Shown: positions 54,639-64,000, numbered from the stretch's first letter. The stretch: DNA of 64,000 bases from Bacillus thuringiensis (GCF_022095615.2 NZ_CP155560.1:310001-374000); one strand, 5' to 3'. The notes: generated from the sequence alone by a model not told the origin. Made by a program: numbers and translations.

Positions 54639-55472
54639 GTGAATGGAGATGCAAAACTAAAAAAACCAGTGGTAAGTTTTATTTTATTAACCAACATTAT
54701 TTTTTGGCCATTGTTTCTTCTTGTAGGAATTATAAAGTTATTAGATTTTCCATTTTGGATTTTTGATGTAGTGCTATGTATATCAGCTTGGTCTTCCACC
54801 TTTGCTTTTATCTTGCTATTTAAGAAACTCTATCCTGGTCAGAGTTTCATTCAATTCGTAAAAGATAGATTTAAAAATAAAATTAAGTTACCTATAGTTC
54901 TTACTGTAAGTACGATTCAAGTAATTATATTTTTGACGATGTTGTTTCTCGTGTCAATTAACAGTGAAGCAGATTCAATTTTTAATAGAACTTCATGGGG
55001 TGTGTTAATTTATTACTTTATTAAAACTATTGTGTCCGGACCTTTAGGAGAAGAACTAGGTTGGAGAGGTTTTGCACTAATGGAACTTCAAAAAAAGTAT
55101 TCTCCATTAAAATCTTCAATAATTATCGGGTTTTGGTGGGGAATGTGGCATTTGCCTATATGGTTTACTACAGGTTTTACAGGCTTTAATTTAATCAAAT
55201 ATATTTTATTTTTTATGATTGCAATTATATCTACTACTATAATCATGACAACATTTTATAATTTAAATCGCAATTTGATTATTCCAATTATCACCCACTT
55301 TTTCTTTAATTTTTTTATAGGCATATTAAATGGTCAATTAATTGAATTAATCATGTACAATGCAATTTTTTATTTTATAGTTGCGGTTTTAATCATTGTT
55401 GTAAATCCAAATAAAGTGTTATACGGAAACAAAACATATAAATATACCAATGAAGATCATGACTTGAGTTAG
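54639..55472 (+). CDS. CPBP-family (CAAX-like) intramembrane metalloprotease
   Basis: 277 residues from GTG 54639; the GTG at 54627 lies within the RBS AAAGGTGGGG. About eight hydrophobic helices. CPBP motifs: GPLGEELGWRGFAL (EExxxR, Glu138/139 in this numbering), WWGMWHLPIWF (His) and ITHFFFNFF (His/Asn) as metal ligands. In bacilli such proteins process membrane proteins or give immunity to bacteriocins. The substrate is unknown. No partner gene adjoins. Confidence 0.85.
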   Translation: MNGDAKLKKPVVSFILLTNIIFWPLFLLVGIIKLLDFPFWIFDVVLCISAWSSTFAFILLFKKLYPGQSFIQFVKDRFKNKIKLPIVLTVSTIQVIIFLTMLFLVSINSEADSIFNRTSWGVLIYYFIKTIVSGPLGEELGWRGFALMELQKKYSPLKSSIIIGFWWGMWHLPIWFTTGFTGFNLIKYILFFMIAIISTTIIMTTFYNLNRNLIIPIITHFFFNFFIGILNGQLIELIMYNAIFYFIVAVLIIVVNPNKVLYGNKTYKYTNEDHDLS

Positions 55473-55632
55473 TAATAGTTTTAAAGTTTTTTATGGATAA
55501 TCTATACAAGATTTGTAGACAAACGTCTCATTATCTGTAGCAAAGAAATATGTAGAACCCTAATCTCACAAGGGAACCTCTTTTTTTGTTCTATAGATTT
55601 ATGCATTTTTCATACTCTTAGCGTGTTTTTTT

Positions 55633-55670
55633 CTTAGATGATGGCAATACCCCATTGCCATCATCTAAAG
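55633..55670. other. Strong hairpin without T tail
   Basis: TTAGATGATGGCAAT pairs with ATTGCCATCATCTAA around ACCCC. No terminator tail on either strand, so it may be an RNA structure or part of a mobile end. The rest of 55473-55920 has a right-end-like IS231 trace at 55755-55775 and no gene. Confidence 0.5.
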
Positions 55671-55920
55671 AATTTAAAATTACAAAAAAAGAGTTTTTTA
55701 TTACAAGTTAGCACAAAATTTCATCCTGGGGGTAGTTATATTTACGTAGCTTGATTGCCATGTAGAAAAATCACTTATTCTATATAAATATGACAATGCT
55801 ATAGCTAGTTTTTATACAAGTAAATAATTGAGATATAAAATGTTATAATAACAATGAAATAAATAATCCTACTTATTTTTAAGGCAAGTAAGTAGATTTT
55901 ATTTCATTAGTTTAATGCTA

Positions 55921-55963
55921 TGTACAAAAAAAATAACCCCTAGGGGTTATTTTTTTTGTACAT
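55921..55963. terminator. Terminator of prsA-like gene
   Basis: A perfect palindrome (AAAAAAAATAACCCC and its complement, flanked by TGTACA), directly after the stop at 55968. Confidence 0.95.
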
Positions 55964-55967
55964 AGCT

Positions 55968-56807
55968 TTACTTTTCAAATTCTTTAAAAGTATCTTTTAA
56001 ATCTTTATCTGTTATTTTTATATCTGCTTTCTTGAATAAATCTTTAAAGAATTGTTGTTGCCATTGTTGATCTTGTGAACGCTTCTGTTCCAATTCCTTA
56101 CGAATATTATCTTTTTCTTCATCAAAAGGTTTTAACTCTTTTTTCTCTGTTAATTTAATAATATGGTAACCATAAGAAGATTTTATTGGATCACTTACTT
56201 GTCCAGCTTCTAATTTATAAGCAGCTTCTTCAAATTTAGAATCCATTTCACCTGGACCAAACTCAGGTAATTCTCCACCTTTTTCTTTTGAACCTGGATC
56301 TTCTGAATATTGTTTTGCTAATGCTGCAAAATCTTCTCCATTATTTAGTTTTTCTTTTATTTCTTTCGCTGCTTTCTCATCTTTTACCAAAATATGACTT
56401 GCCTTTAATTTTGGTTTATAGTAATCTTTCATTTCTTTTTCCGTAACTGAAGCTTTAACAGCTTTTTCAAAGGCTATTTGCGTTTTTATTTTCGTTTTAA
56501 GTTCCTCTTCATCTTTAGCACCAGCTTGTGTTAAATAGGCTTTAAAATTATCGCCCATTTGTTTTTTTAATTCTTCAACCTTTTTCTTCGCTTCATCGTC
56601 TGAAACTTTATATTTATCTAATAAAATCTTGTCTAACATTACTTGTTGTAAAACAGGTTTTCCTGCTGTCTCTTTTAACTTTTTATTAAATTCTTCTTGT
56701 GTTAAATTTCCTGATTTAGATGTAACAAGAGTATCTGAATTACCACATGCAGATAATAATAAAATACTGCTCATTGCAGCACCTATAAACATATGTCGTT
56801 TATTCAA
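55968..56807 (-). CDS. prsA: PrsA-type peptidyl-prolyl isomerase lipoprotein (foldase)
   Basis: 279 residues from TTG 56807 with TGAGGT 8 bases upstream; ATG 56822 lacks an RBS. Lipobox LLSACG, lipidated Cys21. An N-terminal chaperone region is followed by a parvulin domain (about 130-225: KASHILVKDEKAAKEIKEKL, FAALAKQYSEDPGSKEKGGE, FGPGEM, SYGYHIIKL) and a charged C-terminal helix. It folds secreted proteins at the outer face of the membrane. The B. cereus group has several PrsA paralogues; this looks like one of them. It may assist the secreted proteases of this window (inference). Confidence 0.92.
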   Translation of the reverse strand: MNKRHMFIGAAMSSILLLSACGNSDTLVTSKSGNLTQEEFNKKLKETAGKPVLQQVMLDKILLDKYKVSDDEAKKKVEELKKQMGDNFKAYLTQAGAKDEEELKTKIKTQIAFEKAVKASVTEKEMKDYYKPKLKASHILVKDEKAAKEIKEKLNNGEDFAALAKQYSEDPGSKEKGGELPEFGPGEMDSKFEEAAYKLEAGQVSDPIKSSYGYHIIKLTEKKELKPFDEEKDNIRKELEQKRSQDQQWQQQFFKDLFKKADIKITDKDLKDTFKEFEK

Positions 56808-57002
56808 TGTTTTATACCTCATTCTATAAGTTGATTTATGGTCTAGTATATTTTATTTTCTAAATAAAATAAAATTTTTATACGATATAGATTTTGTTTA
56901 TTTTCATTGAATATGTCATATAGATACATTGAACTACCCCCACTTTCACTTCTAAACGAAGTAAAAATGGGGGTAGTTCAATTTGGGAGTGCTCTAAAAT
57001 CT

Positions 57003-57050
57003 TAGCTTGATGGCGATGTAGCGGTACCCCACATCCATCAACTTAAGAAT
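57003..57050. mobile_element. Abutted IS231-like ends
   Basis: TTGATGGCGATGTAGCGGTACCCC, an inverted right end, runs into ACATCCATCAACTTAAGAA, a left end, sharing the GGTACC palindrome. No transposase. Together with the left end at 53638 it brackets the lipoprotein, CPBP and prsA genes (3.4 kb). 56940-56990 carries a hairpin (GAACTACCCCCA..TGGGGGTAGTTC). Confidence 0.6.
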
Positions 57051-57226
57051 GGAAACAAAGTGTACTTTCATTTTGTGGGGTAAAGCATTCCTAAAATAGA
57101 AGAATACTTTTAATAATACGCATACCAAATAAACACTATCGTTTTATTAAAAGTCAAGGAAATAGTAATGAAATCCTATATTTATACGATTGAATATAAT
57201 GTCACACATTTTATAAGGTAAAAAAG

Positions 57227-57275
57227 AAAGGATAGATGAATAGGAGAGTATACCTGTTTACATCTATCCTTTTTT
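57227..57275. terminator. Hairpin AAAGGATAGATG/CATCTATCCTTT
   Basis: A 12-base stem around a 22-base loop with T6 on the plus strand and T-rich sequence on the minus strand. Confidence 0.6.
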
Positions 57276-57334
57276 ACAACAATATGACCATATTTACTAC
57301 TACAACAAGGATTTTTACCACAACAAATTTTCAT
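57240..57334 (-). other. Cysteine-rich micro-ORF, doubtful
   Basis: From ATG 57334 the minus strand reads MKICCGKNPCCSSKYGHIVV KKDRC..., with five Cys in the first 25 codons, then runs into the hairpin at 57227-57275. No RBS is visible. It may be the end of a lost gene rather than a peptide gene. Confidence 0.3.
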
Positions 57335-57341
57335 ATAGTTA

Positions 57342-57616
57342 TTGAACTATTTTTTGAATAACTAAATTAATCTCTTCGTTAACTTTAATTACGAATAAAT
57401 GGTCCCCTTCACCTTCAATTGGATCAACTACATCTTCATTAAAAAATTCAGCATGTTATTTACCATATCTATTAAACTAGCGGTTTTTATTTTCCCTGAT
57501 TCCTCTCCATACCTAAGGTACCCAAAAGTCCACTGGATTCCCGAGGCTACCATCCACATTTGTGTCTCTGAAAAGACATTTTGTGCCACTAGACGTAACT
57601 GTAGATTCCTGAACAA
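57342..57616 (-). pseudogene. Frameshifted C-terminal fragment, perhaps a TetR-type regulator
   Basis: Frame one reads LRLVAQNVFSETQMWMVASG IQWTFGYLRYGEESGKIKTA and SLIDMVNNMLNFLMKM, then stops. Shifting one base gives NEDVVDPIEGEGDHLFVIKV NEEINLVIQKIVQ to a stop near 57342. The helical first half resembles the ligand-binding end of TetR regulators, but no DNA-binding part remains. Confidence 0.4.
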
Positions 57617-57665
57617 GCTAAATCATGAAAATACACACAAAGATAGATTATCATCCATTACATTA

Positions 57666-58640
57666 CTATTTTGCTTCGTTCGAATAGAAAAACTCGGAAG
57701 AACGCCACTTGTTCGATATCCGCTCAATGTGATAAGGTGTCGTTCTGCAGCATCCACCTATTAAACGTGCACCTGCTTGGTACCATTCTTCAGATTGAAT
57801 ATCCAACGCGTTACATTGTTCATGATCATGCCATGTTTTTGTTTCTGGATTATAAGTTTCACCAGAGTTTGGATAAACAATAATCGGTTTTTTGGTGTTT
57901 GCCCTCAACTCTTGGATTGCACCAGTCACAACAGTTACTGGCGCACAATTGATACCTATCGCTACAATTTGTTCACTTTTCTCAAAAGCTCGTGCACACT
58001 CCACGAGTTTCATACCTTCACTAATCTCTTTCTCATTTTTTAGCGAAAAGGAAAGCCACGCATATGTTTCTGGAAACTCACGCAATAATGTATCTAATAC
58101 TCTTGCTTCTTGCAGGGAAGGGATCGTTTCAAATGCCAATAGATCTGCACCTGCTTCGATTAACGCAGACATTCTCGAACGGTGAAAGTCTGCTAATGTT
58201 TTATCTGTCACACCATAGTTGCCTACATACTCTGAACCATCTGCAAGGTAAGCCCCGTACGGCCCAACTGATGCAACAACCAATGGTTTAGGCCTATTCG
58301 TTTGCTTATTTTCCTTCCAAAAATCATCTCTTGCCCTTCTTGCAAGTAACACCGTTTTCTTAATTAATTCCAAAGCTTCCTGTTCTTGTATTCCACGCGT
58401 GGAAAAACCACTAATAGTAGCTTGATAGCTTGCTGTTATGGCACAGTCCGCTCCAGCACGAAAATAGTCTGAATGAACCTGATAAATTAGTTCCGGATTT
58501 TCTAGTAACACACTTGACGACCAAAGGGGATTGCCCAAATTACATCCATGCGCCTCCAATTCTGTAGCTAATGCTCCGTCAAGAAGCATAATGGAATGTT
58601 GGGATAAAATATCATCAATTGGGTTGATTTTGTTCGACAT
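57666..58640 (-). CDS. mmuM: Homocysteine S-methyltransferase
   Basis: 324 residues, a TIM-barrel enzyme of the zinc homocysteine methyltransferase family. [14 protein letters not shown] is the N-terminal signature. Zinc ligands are C232 (GINCAP) and C297/C298 (GGCCRTTP). It transfers a methyl group from S-methylmethionine (or SAM) to homocysteine, giving methionine. The start overlaps the permease gene by 26 bases, so the two are co-translated. RBS AAGGGCG. Regulated through the SAM riboswitch upstream of the permease. Confidence 0.95.
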   Translation of the reverse strand: MSNKINPIDDILSQHSIMLLDGALATELEAHGCNLGNPLWSSSVLLENPELIYQVHSDYFRAGADCAITASYQATISGFSTRGIQEQEALELIKKTVLLARRARDDFWKENKQTNRPKPLVVASVGPYGAYLADGSEYVGNYGVTDKTLADFHRSRMSALIEAGADLLAFETIPSLQEARVLDTLLREFPETYAWLSFSLKNEKEISEGMKLVECARAFEKSEQIVAIGINCAPVTVVTGAIQELRANTKKPIIVYPNSGETYNPETKTWHDHEQCNALDIQSEEWYQAGARLIGGCCRTTPYHIERISNKWRSSEFFYSNEAK

Positions 58641-60024
58641 AATCTACGCCCTTCTTTTTTAGATTTTTTGTTAGATAATAACTTCCATAGCAAAACAAAA
58701 TAAACGGTATGCCGCAATATATGGCAATTCTCTGTGTTGGATCGAATGCAATTCCAATACACGATGCCAGACAAAGGATAAAAGAAGCAATTGGTACTAA
58801 TGGATATAGTGGTGTGCGATAAATCAAGTCCTTTTCAGAATTTCCTTCTTTCAAAAATTGTCTGCGAAATAGGAACTGGGAAGCACTAATACTCATCCAA
58901 ACTACAACTACTGCTAGACCGGAAATGGAAACAAGTACGATATAGACAGTATCTGGTGCCACAATACTTGAGAGCAAAGCCAAAGCTCCACCCACCATGC
59001 TGAAAATGACGGCGTTGATTGGAACACCTTGCTTCGTCATTTTTCCAAAAATCGGGGATATCATATTCTTATTAGCAAGCGACCAAAGCATTCTAGAAGA
59101 GGCATAAAGGCCTGAGTTTGCCGCAGATAAAATGGCTGTTAAGATAACGAAATTCATTATGTCAGCTGAATATGGCACCCCAATTCGTTCTAGTACTGCA
59201 ACAAAAGGGCTCTCTAATACCCCTGCATTGGAAATAGGCAATAACGCAGATAAAACAACAATCGTTCCTACAAAAAAGATGATCAATCTCCACAGAGTAG
59301 TTCGAATGGCCTTCGGTATCATTTTTTCCGGGTTCGCTGTTTCTCCAGCTGCAATGCCTATTAATTCTGTTCCCGAAAAAGAAAAATTAACCGCAAGCAT
59401 GGTCATTATAATGGCCGTAGCACCATGGGGAAATAAACCTCCACTTGTATAATTAGAAAAGAATGGTGCTGCTTTTGAATGAGTCATCGGAAGAAACCCT
59501 AGCATTGCCGCTACTCCTAAAACAATAAAAATCACAATAGCTATAACCTTTATCGATGAAAACCAAAATTCGGATTCGGCGAAAAATTTAACAGTCAGGA
59601 CATTTATTACAAAGATCAAGATGGCAAAAAGAGCACTCCATACCCAAACATTAATCGATGGAAACCATCGCTTCATAAGTAATCCTGCGGCTGTAAATTC
59701 AGAACCTAAAGCAACAGTCCAAGTTAACCAGTACAACCAGGCTACTGTATACCCTGTACCCGGTCCAATGTATTTAACTGCATAACTATGAAATGCGCCC
59801 GTTTCAGGCATATGTACGGAAAGCTCTCCTAAACATAGCATAACTAGATAAACCACTAGCGCACCAATCAGATAGGATAGAATTGTTCCAAATGGGCCAA
59901 CTTGTTGAATAGTGTAACCTGGGCTTAAGAATAAGCCAGTTCCAATCACGCCACCAAGTGATAGCATGACTAAATGACGTGCTTGCATTTTCCTTTGAAA
60001 TCCTTGCCCATTTTTGTTCTCCAT
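58615..60024 (-). CDS. mmuP: S-methylmethionine permease (APC family)
   Basis: 469 residues with twelve hydrophobic helices. The APC/AAT signature is [24 protein letters not shown] at 23-46, with the [17 protein letters not shown] loop. Gene order permease-mmuM and an S-box leader make S-methylmethionine the probable substrate, although APC transporters alone cannot be told apart by eye. RBS AAAGGAGAG. First gene of the two-gene operon. Confidence 0.9.
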   Translation of the reverse strand: MENKNGQGFQRKMQARHLVMLSLGGVIGTGLFLSPGYTIQQVGPFGTILSYLIGALVVYLVMLCLGELSVHMPETGAFHSYAVKYIGPGTGYTVAWLYWLTWTVALGSEFTAAGLLMKRWFPSINVWVWSALFAILIFVINVLTVKFFAESEFWFSSIKVIAIVIFIVLGVAAMLGFLPMTHSKAAPFFSNYTSGGLFPHGATAIIMTMLAVNFSFSGTELIGIAAGETANPEKMIPKAIRTTLWRLIIFFVGTIVVLSALLPISNAGVLESPFVAVLERIGVPYSADIMNFVILTAILSAANSGLYASSRMLWSLANKNMISPIFGKMTKQGVPINAVIFSMVGGALALLSSIVAPDTVYIVLVSISGLAVVVVWMSISASQFLFRRQFLKEGNSEKDLIYRTPLYPLVPIASFILCLASCIGIAFDPTQRIAIYCGIPFILFCYGSYYLTKNLKKKGVDYVEQNQPN

Positions 60025-60057
60025 TTCTACTCTCCTTTAGTTACTATCCAGAAAAAA

Positions 60058-60085
60058 CAAAAACGCACTCTAAAAAAGAGGGCGC
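60058..60085 (-). terminator. Riboswitch expression-platform terminator
   Basis: GCGCCCTCT pairs with AGAGTGCG, followed by T5 on the minus strand. It lies between the SAM aptamer and mmuP and ends the transcript when SAM is bound. Confidence 0.85.
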
Positions 60086-60213
60086 TACTGACAAATAAAA
60101 ACGGAAGCTCTCATCTATCAGGATTTTCACCCGCTGGAATTAGCACAGTGTCTACTTAAGCAGACCTGTTGCTGAGGTTTCATAAGGCCAGTCCCTCCAC
60201 CTCTCTGGATAAG
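60086..60213 (-). promoter_or_regulatory. SAM-I (S-box) riboswitch
   Basis: On the minus strand from 60213: CTTATCCAGAGAGGTGGAGG, GACTGGCC, ATGAAACCTCAGCAAC, GTGCTAATTCCAGC and GATAGATGAGAG in the right order. These are the conserved blocks of the S-box aptamer. With high SAM the downstream terminator forms, so mmuPM is expressed on methionine shortage. Confidence 0.97.
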
Positions 60214-60228
60214 AAATATTTTTTTATA

Positions 60229-60257
60229 ACCTTATCAATCCATTCAATAACTGTCAA
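60229..60257 (-). promoter_or_regulatory. Probable promoter of the S-box transcript
   Basis: TTGACA (60252-60257) with a 17-base spacer to a weak -10, TAAGGT (60229-60234), just upstream of the aptamer. Confidence 0.5.
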
Positions 60258-60455
60258 GATAATTCTGTTTTTTAAAAAAATTGTCTATTATAGAAAATAC
60301 AAAAAATAGAGTATTACTATAACTGCAATCCACTCCTTCTTGGGTATTATTTAAAAATCGAACATACAAAACCTCATTTATTTATGATACGGTTCACAAG
60401 CACTTCCTCAAAATTTGTTGCACTTCTAAATATCTTCTTACTTCTTTGGCTATGG

Positions 60456-62131
60456 GGGGTCACCATACATATCCAGCAACTTAAGGATTTAGACTATTCT
60501 TAAACTTAAAAGCACGTTACTATTCTCTTATGTTAATGAGAAAGGGTGACGTGCTTTTTATGAATATGCATCAAAAACAAGAGCTGTCTTTATTTGCCGA
60601 AGAGTTATATCGATATATGTCTCCCGCTACACTTAATCAATTAGCTATAGAAGCAGGTGGAATGAAACGAAAACGTAAGTGCCATGGGCACCATTTTTTA
60701 TCTTTGTGTGTATGGTTAAATCAACAAATCGCTACAACCTCTCTTACTCAACTTTGTAATCAATTAGAAACTTCAACAGGAATTTTATTAAGTCCTGAGG
60801 GACTGAATCGACGATTTAACTCGGCTTCTGTAGCCTTCTTTCGAAATGTATTTACTACACTTCTACAAGCTAAAATTGGAGGATCATCTACAATTTCTCA
60901 TTCTCTTTCTGCTTACTTTGAGCGGATTCGCATCCTTGATTCTACAACCTTTCAAGTTCCAGATCGATTCGCAGCTACTTATCCTGGTGCCGGAGGCTGT
61001 AGTCATACAGCTGGTGTGAAAATTCAATTAGAGTATGACTTATTGAGTGGAGAGTTTTCTGATGTGAAAATTGGACCAGGAAAACGAAGTGATCAGGCAT
61101 ATGGGGCGAATCGAATGGACATGACACAAAAGAATGAACTATATATTCGTGACTTAGGGTATTTTCGTTTACAAGACTTTAAATCGAGCCAAGATAAGGA
61201 AGGGTATTATTTATCACATCTTAAATTACCAACTAAAATATATAGAAAAGAATTCGAAACAGTGGTATTTAAAACAAAACCTGCTCAATTGAGACCGGTA
61301 TATATACAAATTCATTTGGAAGACATCATGAACCAATTACAACCTGGCCAAGTGTATGAATTACACGATGTATATGTAGGGAGCAAAGACAAACTACCCA
61401 CTCGCATTGTGGTTTATAGATGTACAGAGGAGCAAAAACAGAAACGTCTACATGATCGAGCTATTCGTGAAAAGAAAAAAGGGATTACATATACTGAGCG
61501 TACGAAACTTTTACAAGGAATTACGGTATATATGACAAACATTCCTACGGAATGGGTACCGAAAGAGAAAATCTATGATTTATATTCACTGCGTTGGCAA
61601 ATTGAGCTGTTATTTAAAATATGGAAATCTTGGTTTCAAATTCATCGTTGTAAATCTATTAAACAAGAGCGATTAGAATGCCAACTTTATGGACAACTCA
61701 TTAGTATCCTATTATGTTCTTCTACTATGTTTAAAAAGAGAGAACTCCTGTTACGTAAGAAACAGAAAGAACTAAGTGAATATAAAGCGATGTACATAAT
61801 TAAAGATTATTTCTTACTTTTTCATCAAGCACTACATAAAAACACCCAAGAATTATCAAAGATTCTCCTTCGTCTGTTTAACCTCCTACAGCGAAACGGA
61901 CGAAAATCTCACAGATATGAGAAAAAAACAGTCTTTGATATTTTAGGTGTTGTGTATGAGTATACCACTTCTGCCGATCAGGTAGCATAGTGAAAAATTT
62001 AAAACCCGTCAGGGTTTTATTTGATGTGTCTACTTTTATAACATCTATAAAAGATAATAAAAAAACTACGTGGAAAGACCGCATTTTGTATAAAAATATA
62101 CGTTAAGTTGATGGATGTGTGGCGGTACCCC
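60456..62131 (+). mobile_element. Complete IS231-type (IS4 family) insertion sequence
   Basis: About 1.68 kb. Left end GGGGTCACCATACATATCC..CAACTTAAG (60456-60486) and right end complement GGGGTACCGCCACACATCC..CAACTTAA (62101-62131) match at about 23 of 31 bases. A single full-length transposase gene lies inside. The right end stops 15 bases from the stop codon of the N-acetyltransferase gene. Confidence 0.9.
60560..61990 (+). CDS. IS231-type transposase
   Basis: 476 residues from ATG 60560 (a frame to 60530 exists but MNMHQKQELSLFAEELYRYM is the usual start). DDE enzyme of the IS4 family. The first Asp is in RIRILDSTTFQVP, the second in IRDLGYF, and the YREK signature is in YSLRWQIELLFKIWKS with the catalytic Glu. 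All are intact, so the protein may be active. The C terminus GRKSHRYEKKTVFDILGVVY is typical. A degraded copy of its first 170 bases lies at 4558. Confidence 0.95.
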   Translation: MNMHQKQELSLFAEELYRYMSPATLNQLAIEAGGMKRKRKCHGHHFLSLCVWLNQQIATTSLTQLCNQLETSTGILLSPEGLNRRFNSASVAFFRNVFTTLLQAKIGGSSTISHSLSAYFERIRILDSTTFQVPDRFAATYPGAGGCSHTAGVKIQLEYDLLSGEFSDVKIGPGKRSDQAYGANRMDMTQKNELYIRDLGYFRLQDFKSSQDKEGYYLSHLKLPTKIYRKEFETVVFKTKPAQLRPVYIQIHLEDIMNQLQPGQVYELHDVYVGSKDKLPTRIVVYRCTEEQKQKRLHDRAIREKKKGITYTERTKLLQGITVYMTNIPTEWVPKEKIYDLYSLRWQIELLFKIWKSWFQIHRCKSIKQERLECQLYGQLISILLCSSTMFKKRELLLRKKQKELSEYKAMYIIKDYFLLFHQALHKNTQELSKILLRLFNLLQRNGRKSHRYEKKTVFDILGVVYEYTTSADQVA

Positions 62132-62145
62132 TATATATTGTTTGT

Positions 62146-62952
62146 CTAAAAAATATTAAATTTATCTTTAAGTATCTGATAGTATTGTTTCTCTGTTATT
62201 TCCCTTTTAGATTTATTTCCATGTTGTGTTTCTGTAAAACTTTGCGTAGTAAGTGCAATATGACCGTGTTCAATTAGTTTGCAAATAATAGTCCCCTTAT
62301 TTACTGGTGATTCTGGATGCTCTATAACCATATTTTGTATATCATTAACTTTCTTTTCATTAATTGTGTCTAGATAAAAAGCGTAACCAATCGACCAGGT
62401 ATCAGTAAGATCTGAATCAAGAAAATGAGAAGTTTCTCCATTCTCTCCTTTTTTCATTTCAAATACATAGGTCCCTTTCTCTGTGTTTTTTTTACGAATA
62501 CGATATTCCCCCGTCACAGAAGTTACACTGTCACCATCAAAAGGAACAGGATGTAAAGGAAGATAGGCTGCAAAACCAGCATCTATTATATAGTTTTCAT
62601 TTTTGTGCTGTAAAACGATAAGTACATGTCCATCATCAGGGCTCCATTTTCTTATTTTTGAATCATATAGAGTTCCAGCTACTCGATACACAGTAAATCC
62701 ACAATCGCACAAAAAATAATATAATAAAGAATTAATCTCATAGCATAATCCACCACGATTCTTTAAAAGGAGTTTTTCTTCAATATTATTCCTAGAAAAA
62801 TCTTGCATGTTTCCTTCCATGATGTCTATGTTTTCATACGGTAATAAGTGCCCCATTTGTAAAAGAATTGCATGCAAATCTTCAAATTCTACATTTTCTT
62901 TTTGCTTAATTTTTAATTTTGAGAAAAATTTTTTTTGCAATTCAGTTAACAT
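62146..62952 (-). CDS. Arylamine N-acetyltransferase
   Basis: 268 residues. Catalytic triad C70 (NRGGLCYEIN), H109 (DDGHVLIV) and D124 (IIDAGFA), all present and at the family's normal spacing. It moves an acetyl group from acetyl-CoA to arylamines or hydrazines and can detoxify them. Length and start are normal (GGAAGGGG upstream). The IS231 right end lies just beyond the stop codon; the C terminus (YYQILKDKFNIF) looks complete. Confidence 0.92.
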   Translation of the reverse strand: MLTELQKKFFSKLKIKQKENVEFEDLHAILLQMGHLLPYENIDIMEGNMQDFSRNNIEEKLLLKNRGGLCYEINSLLYYFLCDCGFTVYRVAGTLYDSKIRKWSPDDGHVLIVLQHKNENYIIDAGFAAYLPLHPVPFDGDSVTSVTGEYRIRKKNTEKGTYVFEMKKGENGETSHFLDSDLTDTWSIGYAFYLDTINEKKVNDIQNMVIEHPESPVNKGTIICKLIEHGHIALTTQSFTETQHGNKSKREITEKQYYQILKDKFNIF

Positions 62953-63411
62953 ATTATATCCCCTTCCATTTATAGAAAATATATTATTTAAACTGCATAT
63001 TAATAAATTTATATTATATGCAGTACATAGATATAATAACAGATTTTAGGGGGGGGATGTACATCTCCAGGCCTCGAAGAGAGTATATTTGAATGTGTTT
63101 TTGAAATTTCTACAACTACATTAAAAATTTGTATAACAAATAAATCATAAACTTGAAAAATTTGAGAATATGGAACATTTCGAACTAGAATTAGATAATT
63201 ATGTTATAATCACAATAAAATTAAAGCAAAGTTGAAAGAAATAAGCCCGGTACAATACCGGACTCATATTCAAATAACAGCTTAATTTTTCTGTTTAACC
63301 TTTTTGGTTTGGTTCATAATAAGACGAACTTTTGGTTAAGAATCTATTTTTTCTTTTTTTGAGGGAGTAATTTCTTAGATTGGTGAAGAAAAAAACATTG
63401 TTCTTCTCTTT

Positions 63412-64000
63412 TTATGTAAAATATTCTAACTTTGCATTAGGAAAGAACTGTTTCATATAAGAATACAGATGATTTTTTATATCCTCTTCTTCTTCTTTTT
63501 GATAAATGTATTTTCCAATTCCATATTTCCCCCATTTATATCTTCTTTTCTCTTCATCTAATTCTAATTTTGTCATCGGATAGTTTTTTTCAATCACTCT
63601 CTTAGCTGGCTTTGTAAAACGATGTTGAATAAATTCAAATGTAATATCATCCAGAGCGTCAAGAGGTAATTCAGCATTTAGACGTTCAAACATATGATAG
63701 TATCCATCCTGCCAGCCTTCATGAAGATATATAGGCGCTACAATGAAACCAAGTGGATATCCTGCTCTAGCTACTTTTCCTGCTGCCTCAATTCGTTTTG
63801 CTAGGGGAGATGTTCCTGGCTCAAAGTTTTTAATTACATAATCAGCGTTTACACTAAAGCGAAATCTTGTTTTTCCATTATGTTTAGCATCAAGTAAATG
63901 ATCTACATGGTGAAATTTCGTAACAAATCTCAATTTCCCATATTCAGATTCTCCAAAATGCTCAATAGCCCTTTTTAGGGTATGCGTTAAATAATCGATT
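63412..64000 (-). CDS. splB: Spore photoproduct lyase, C-terminal part (runs off the window)
   Basis: The open frame continues to the last base, with no start codon inside the window; about 196 residues are visible. IDYLTHTLKRAIEHFGESEY, GKLRFVTKFHHVDHLLDAKH and RFSVNADYVIKNFEPGTSPL are typical of the radical-SAM spore photoproduct lyase. The CxxxCxxC cluster motif would lie beyond the window. It repairs UV-induced thymine dimers during germination, so the host is a spore-former. 62953-63411 has a short hairpin (63244-63264) and no gene. Confidence 0.92.
   Translation of the reverse strand, partial: IDYLTHTLKRAIEHFGESEYGKLRFVTKFHHVDHLLDAKHNGKTRFRFSVNADYVIKNFEPGTSPLAKRIEAAGKVARAGYPLGFIVAPIYLHEGWQDGYYHMFERLNAELPLDALDDITFEFIQHRFTKPAKRVIEKNYPMTKLELDEEKRRYKWGKYGIGKYIYQKEEEEDIKNHLYSYMKQFFPNAKLEYFT

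Overview
The window looks like an accessory stretch of a Bacillus cereus-group chromosome (cereus/thuringiensis type). It is AT-rich. It carries several IS families typical of that group (IS231/IS4, IS240-like IS6, IS200/IS605). It encodes a DUF4046 repeat protein, a spore photoproduct lyase and secreted proteins with chitin-binding and mucin-binding-like modules. Family names rest on motif recognition by eye; no database was searched. Coordinates use the start codon I judged best from the ribosome binding site (RBS).

Region by region. (1) 0-5 kb: an MFS transporter fragment, a secreted C39-like cysteine protease with PA14 modules, a secreted protein resembling polymorphic toxin type 44 with a membrane protein downstream, and an IS231 relic. 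(2) 5-18 kb: a cell-envelope block with a membrane zinc-protease-like protein, a class A PBP with a 36-bp repeat tail, a broken ECF sigma gene, a SEDS (RodA/FtsW) glycosyltransferase, a membrane lysozyme-like protein, a broken acyltransferase, a class B PBP and an intact ECF sigma/anti-sigma pair. The acyltransferase-PBP intergenic region has been duplicated several times. (3) 18-25 kb: IS6 and glycosidase relics, then a BceRS-BceAB-like peptide-sensing and resistance module with a lipoprotein. (4) 25-27 kb: a chloramphenicol-phosphotransferase-like kinase among short repeats. (5) 27-44 kb: three large secreted proteins (transglutaminase-like, subtilisin, DUF3472) that share one C-terminal carbohydrate-binding module. 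Among them lie an unlinked two-component system and a second BceAB-like transporter, which sits between the two ends of a gutted IS6 element; VanZ follows. (6) 44-52 kb: an SDR, a divergent DMT exporter/MocR regulator pair, an IS605-type element with a nonsense-mutated tnpB, DUF4046 and a POT peptide transporter. (7) 53-64 kb: lipoprotein, CPBP protease and PrsA between IS231-like ends; then mmuP-mmuM under a SAM-I (S-box) riboswitch, a complete IS231-type element, arylamine N-acetyltransferase and the 3' end of splB.

Together the genes suggest a zone specialised in the cell surface and in secretion: wall synthesis and remodelling, antimicrobial-peptide defence, secreted hydrolases, and PrsA-assisted folding. 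It is heavily remodelled by IS elements, and many gene fragments still carry their terminators. The best candidates for something unusual are the duplicated PBP/SEDS/ECF wall block, the IS6-bounded BceAB cassette, the shared-module secretome and the IS605-DUF4046 junction.
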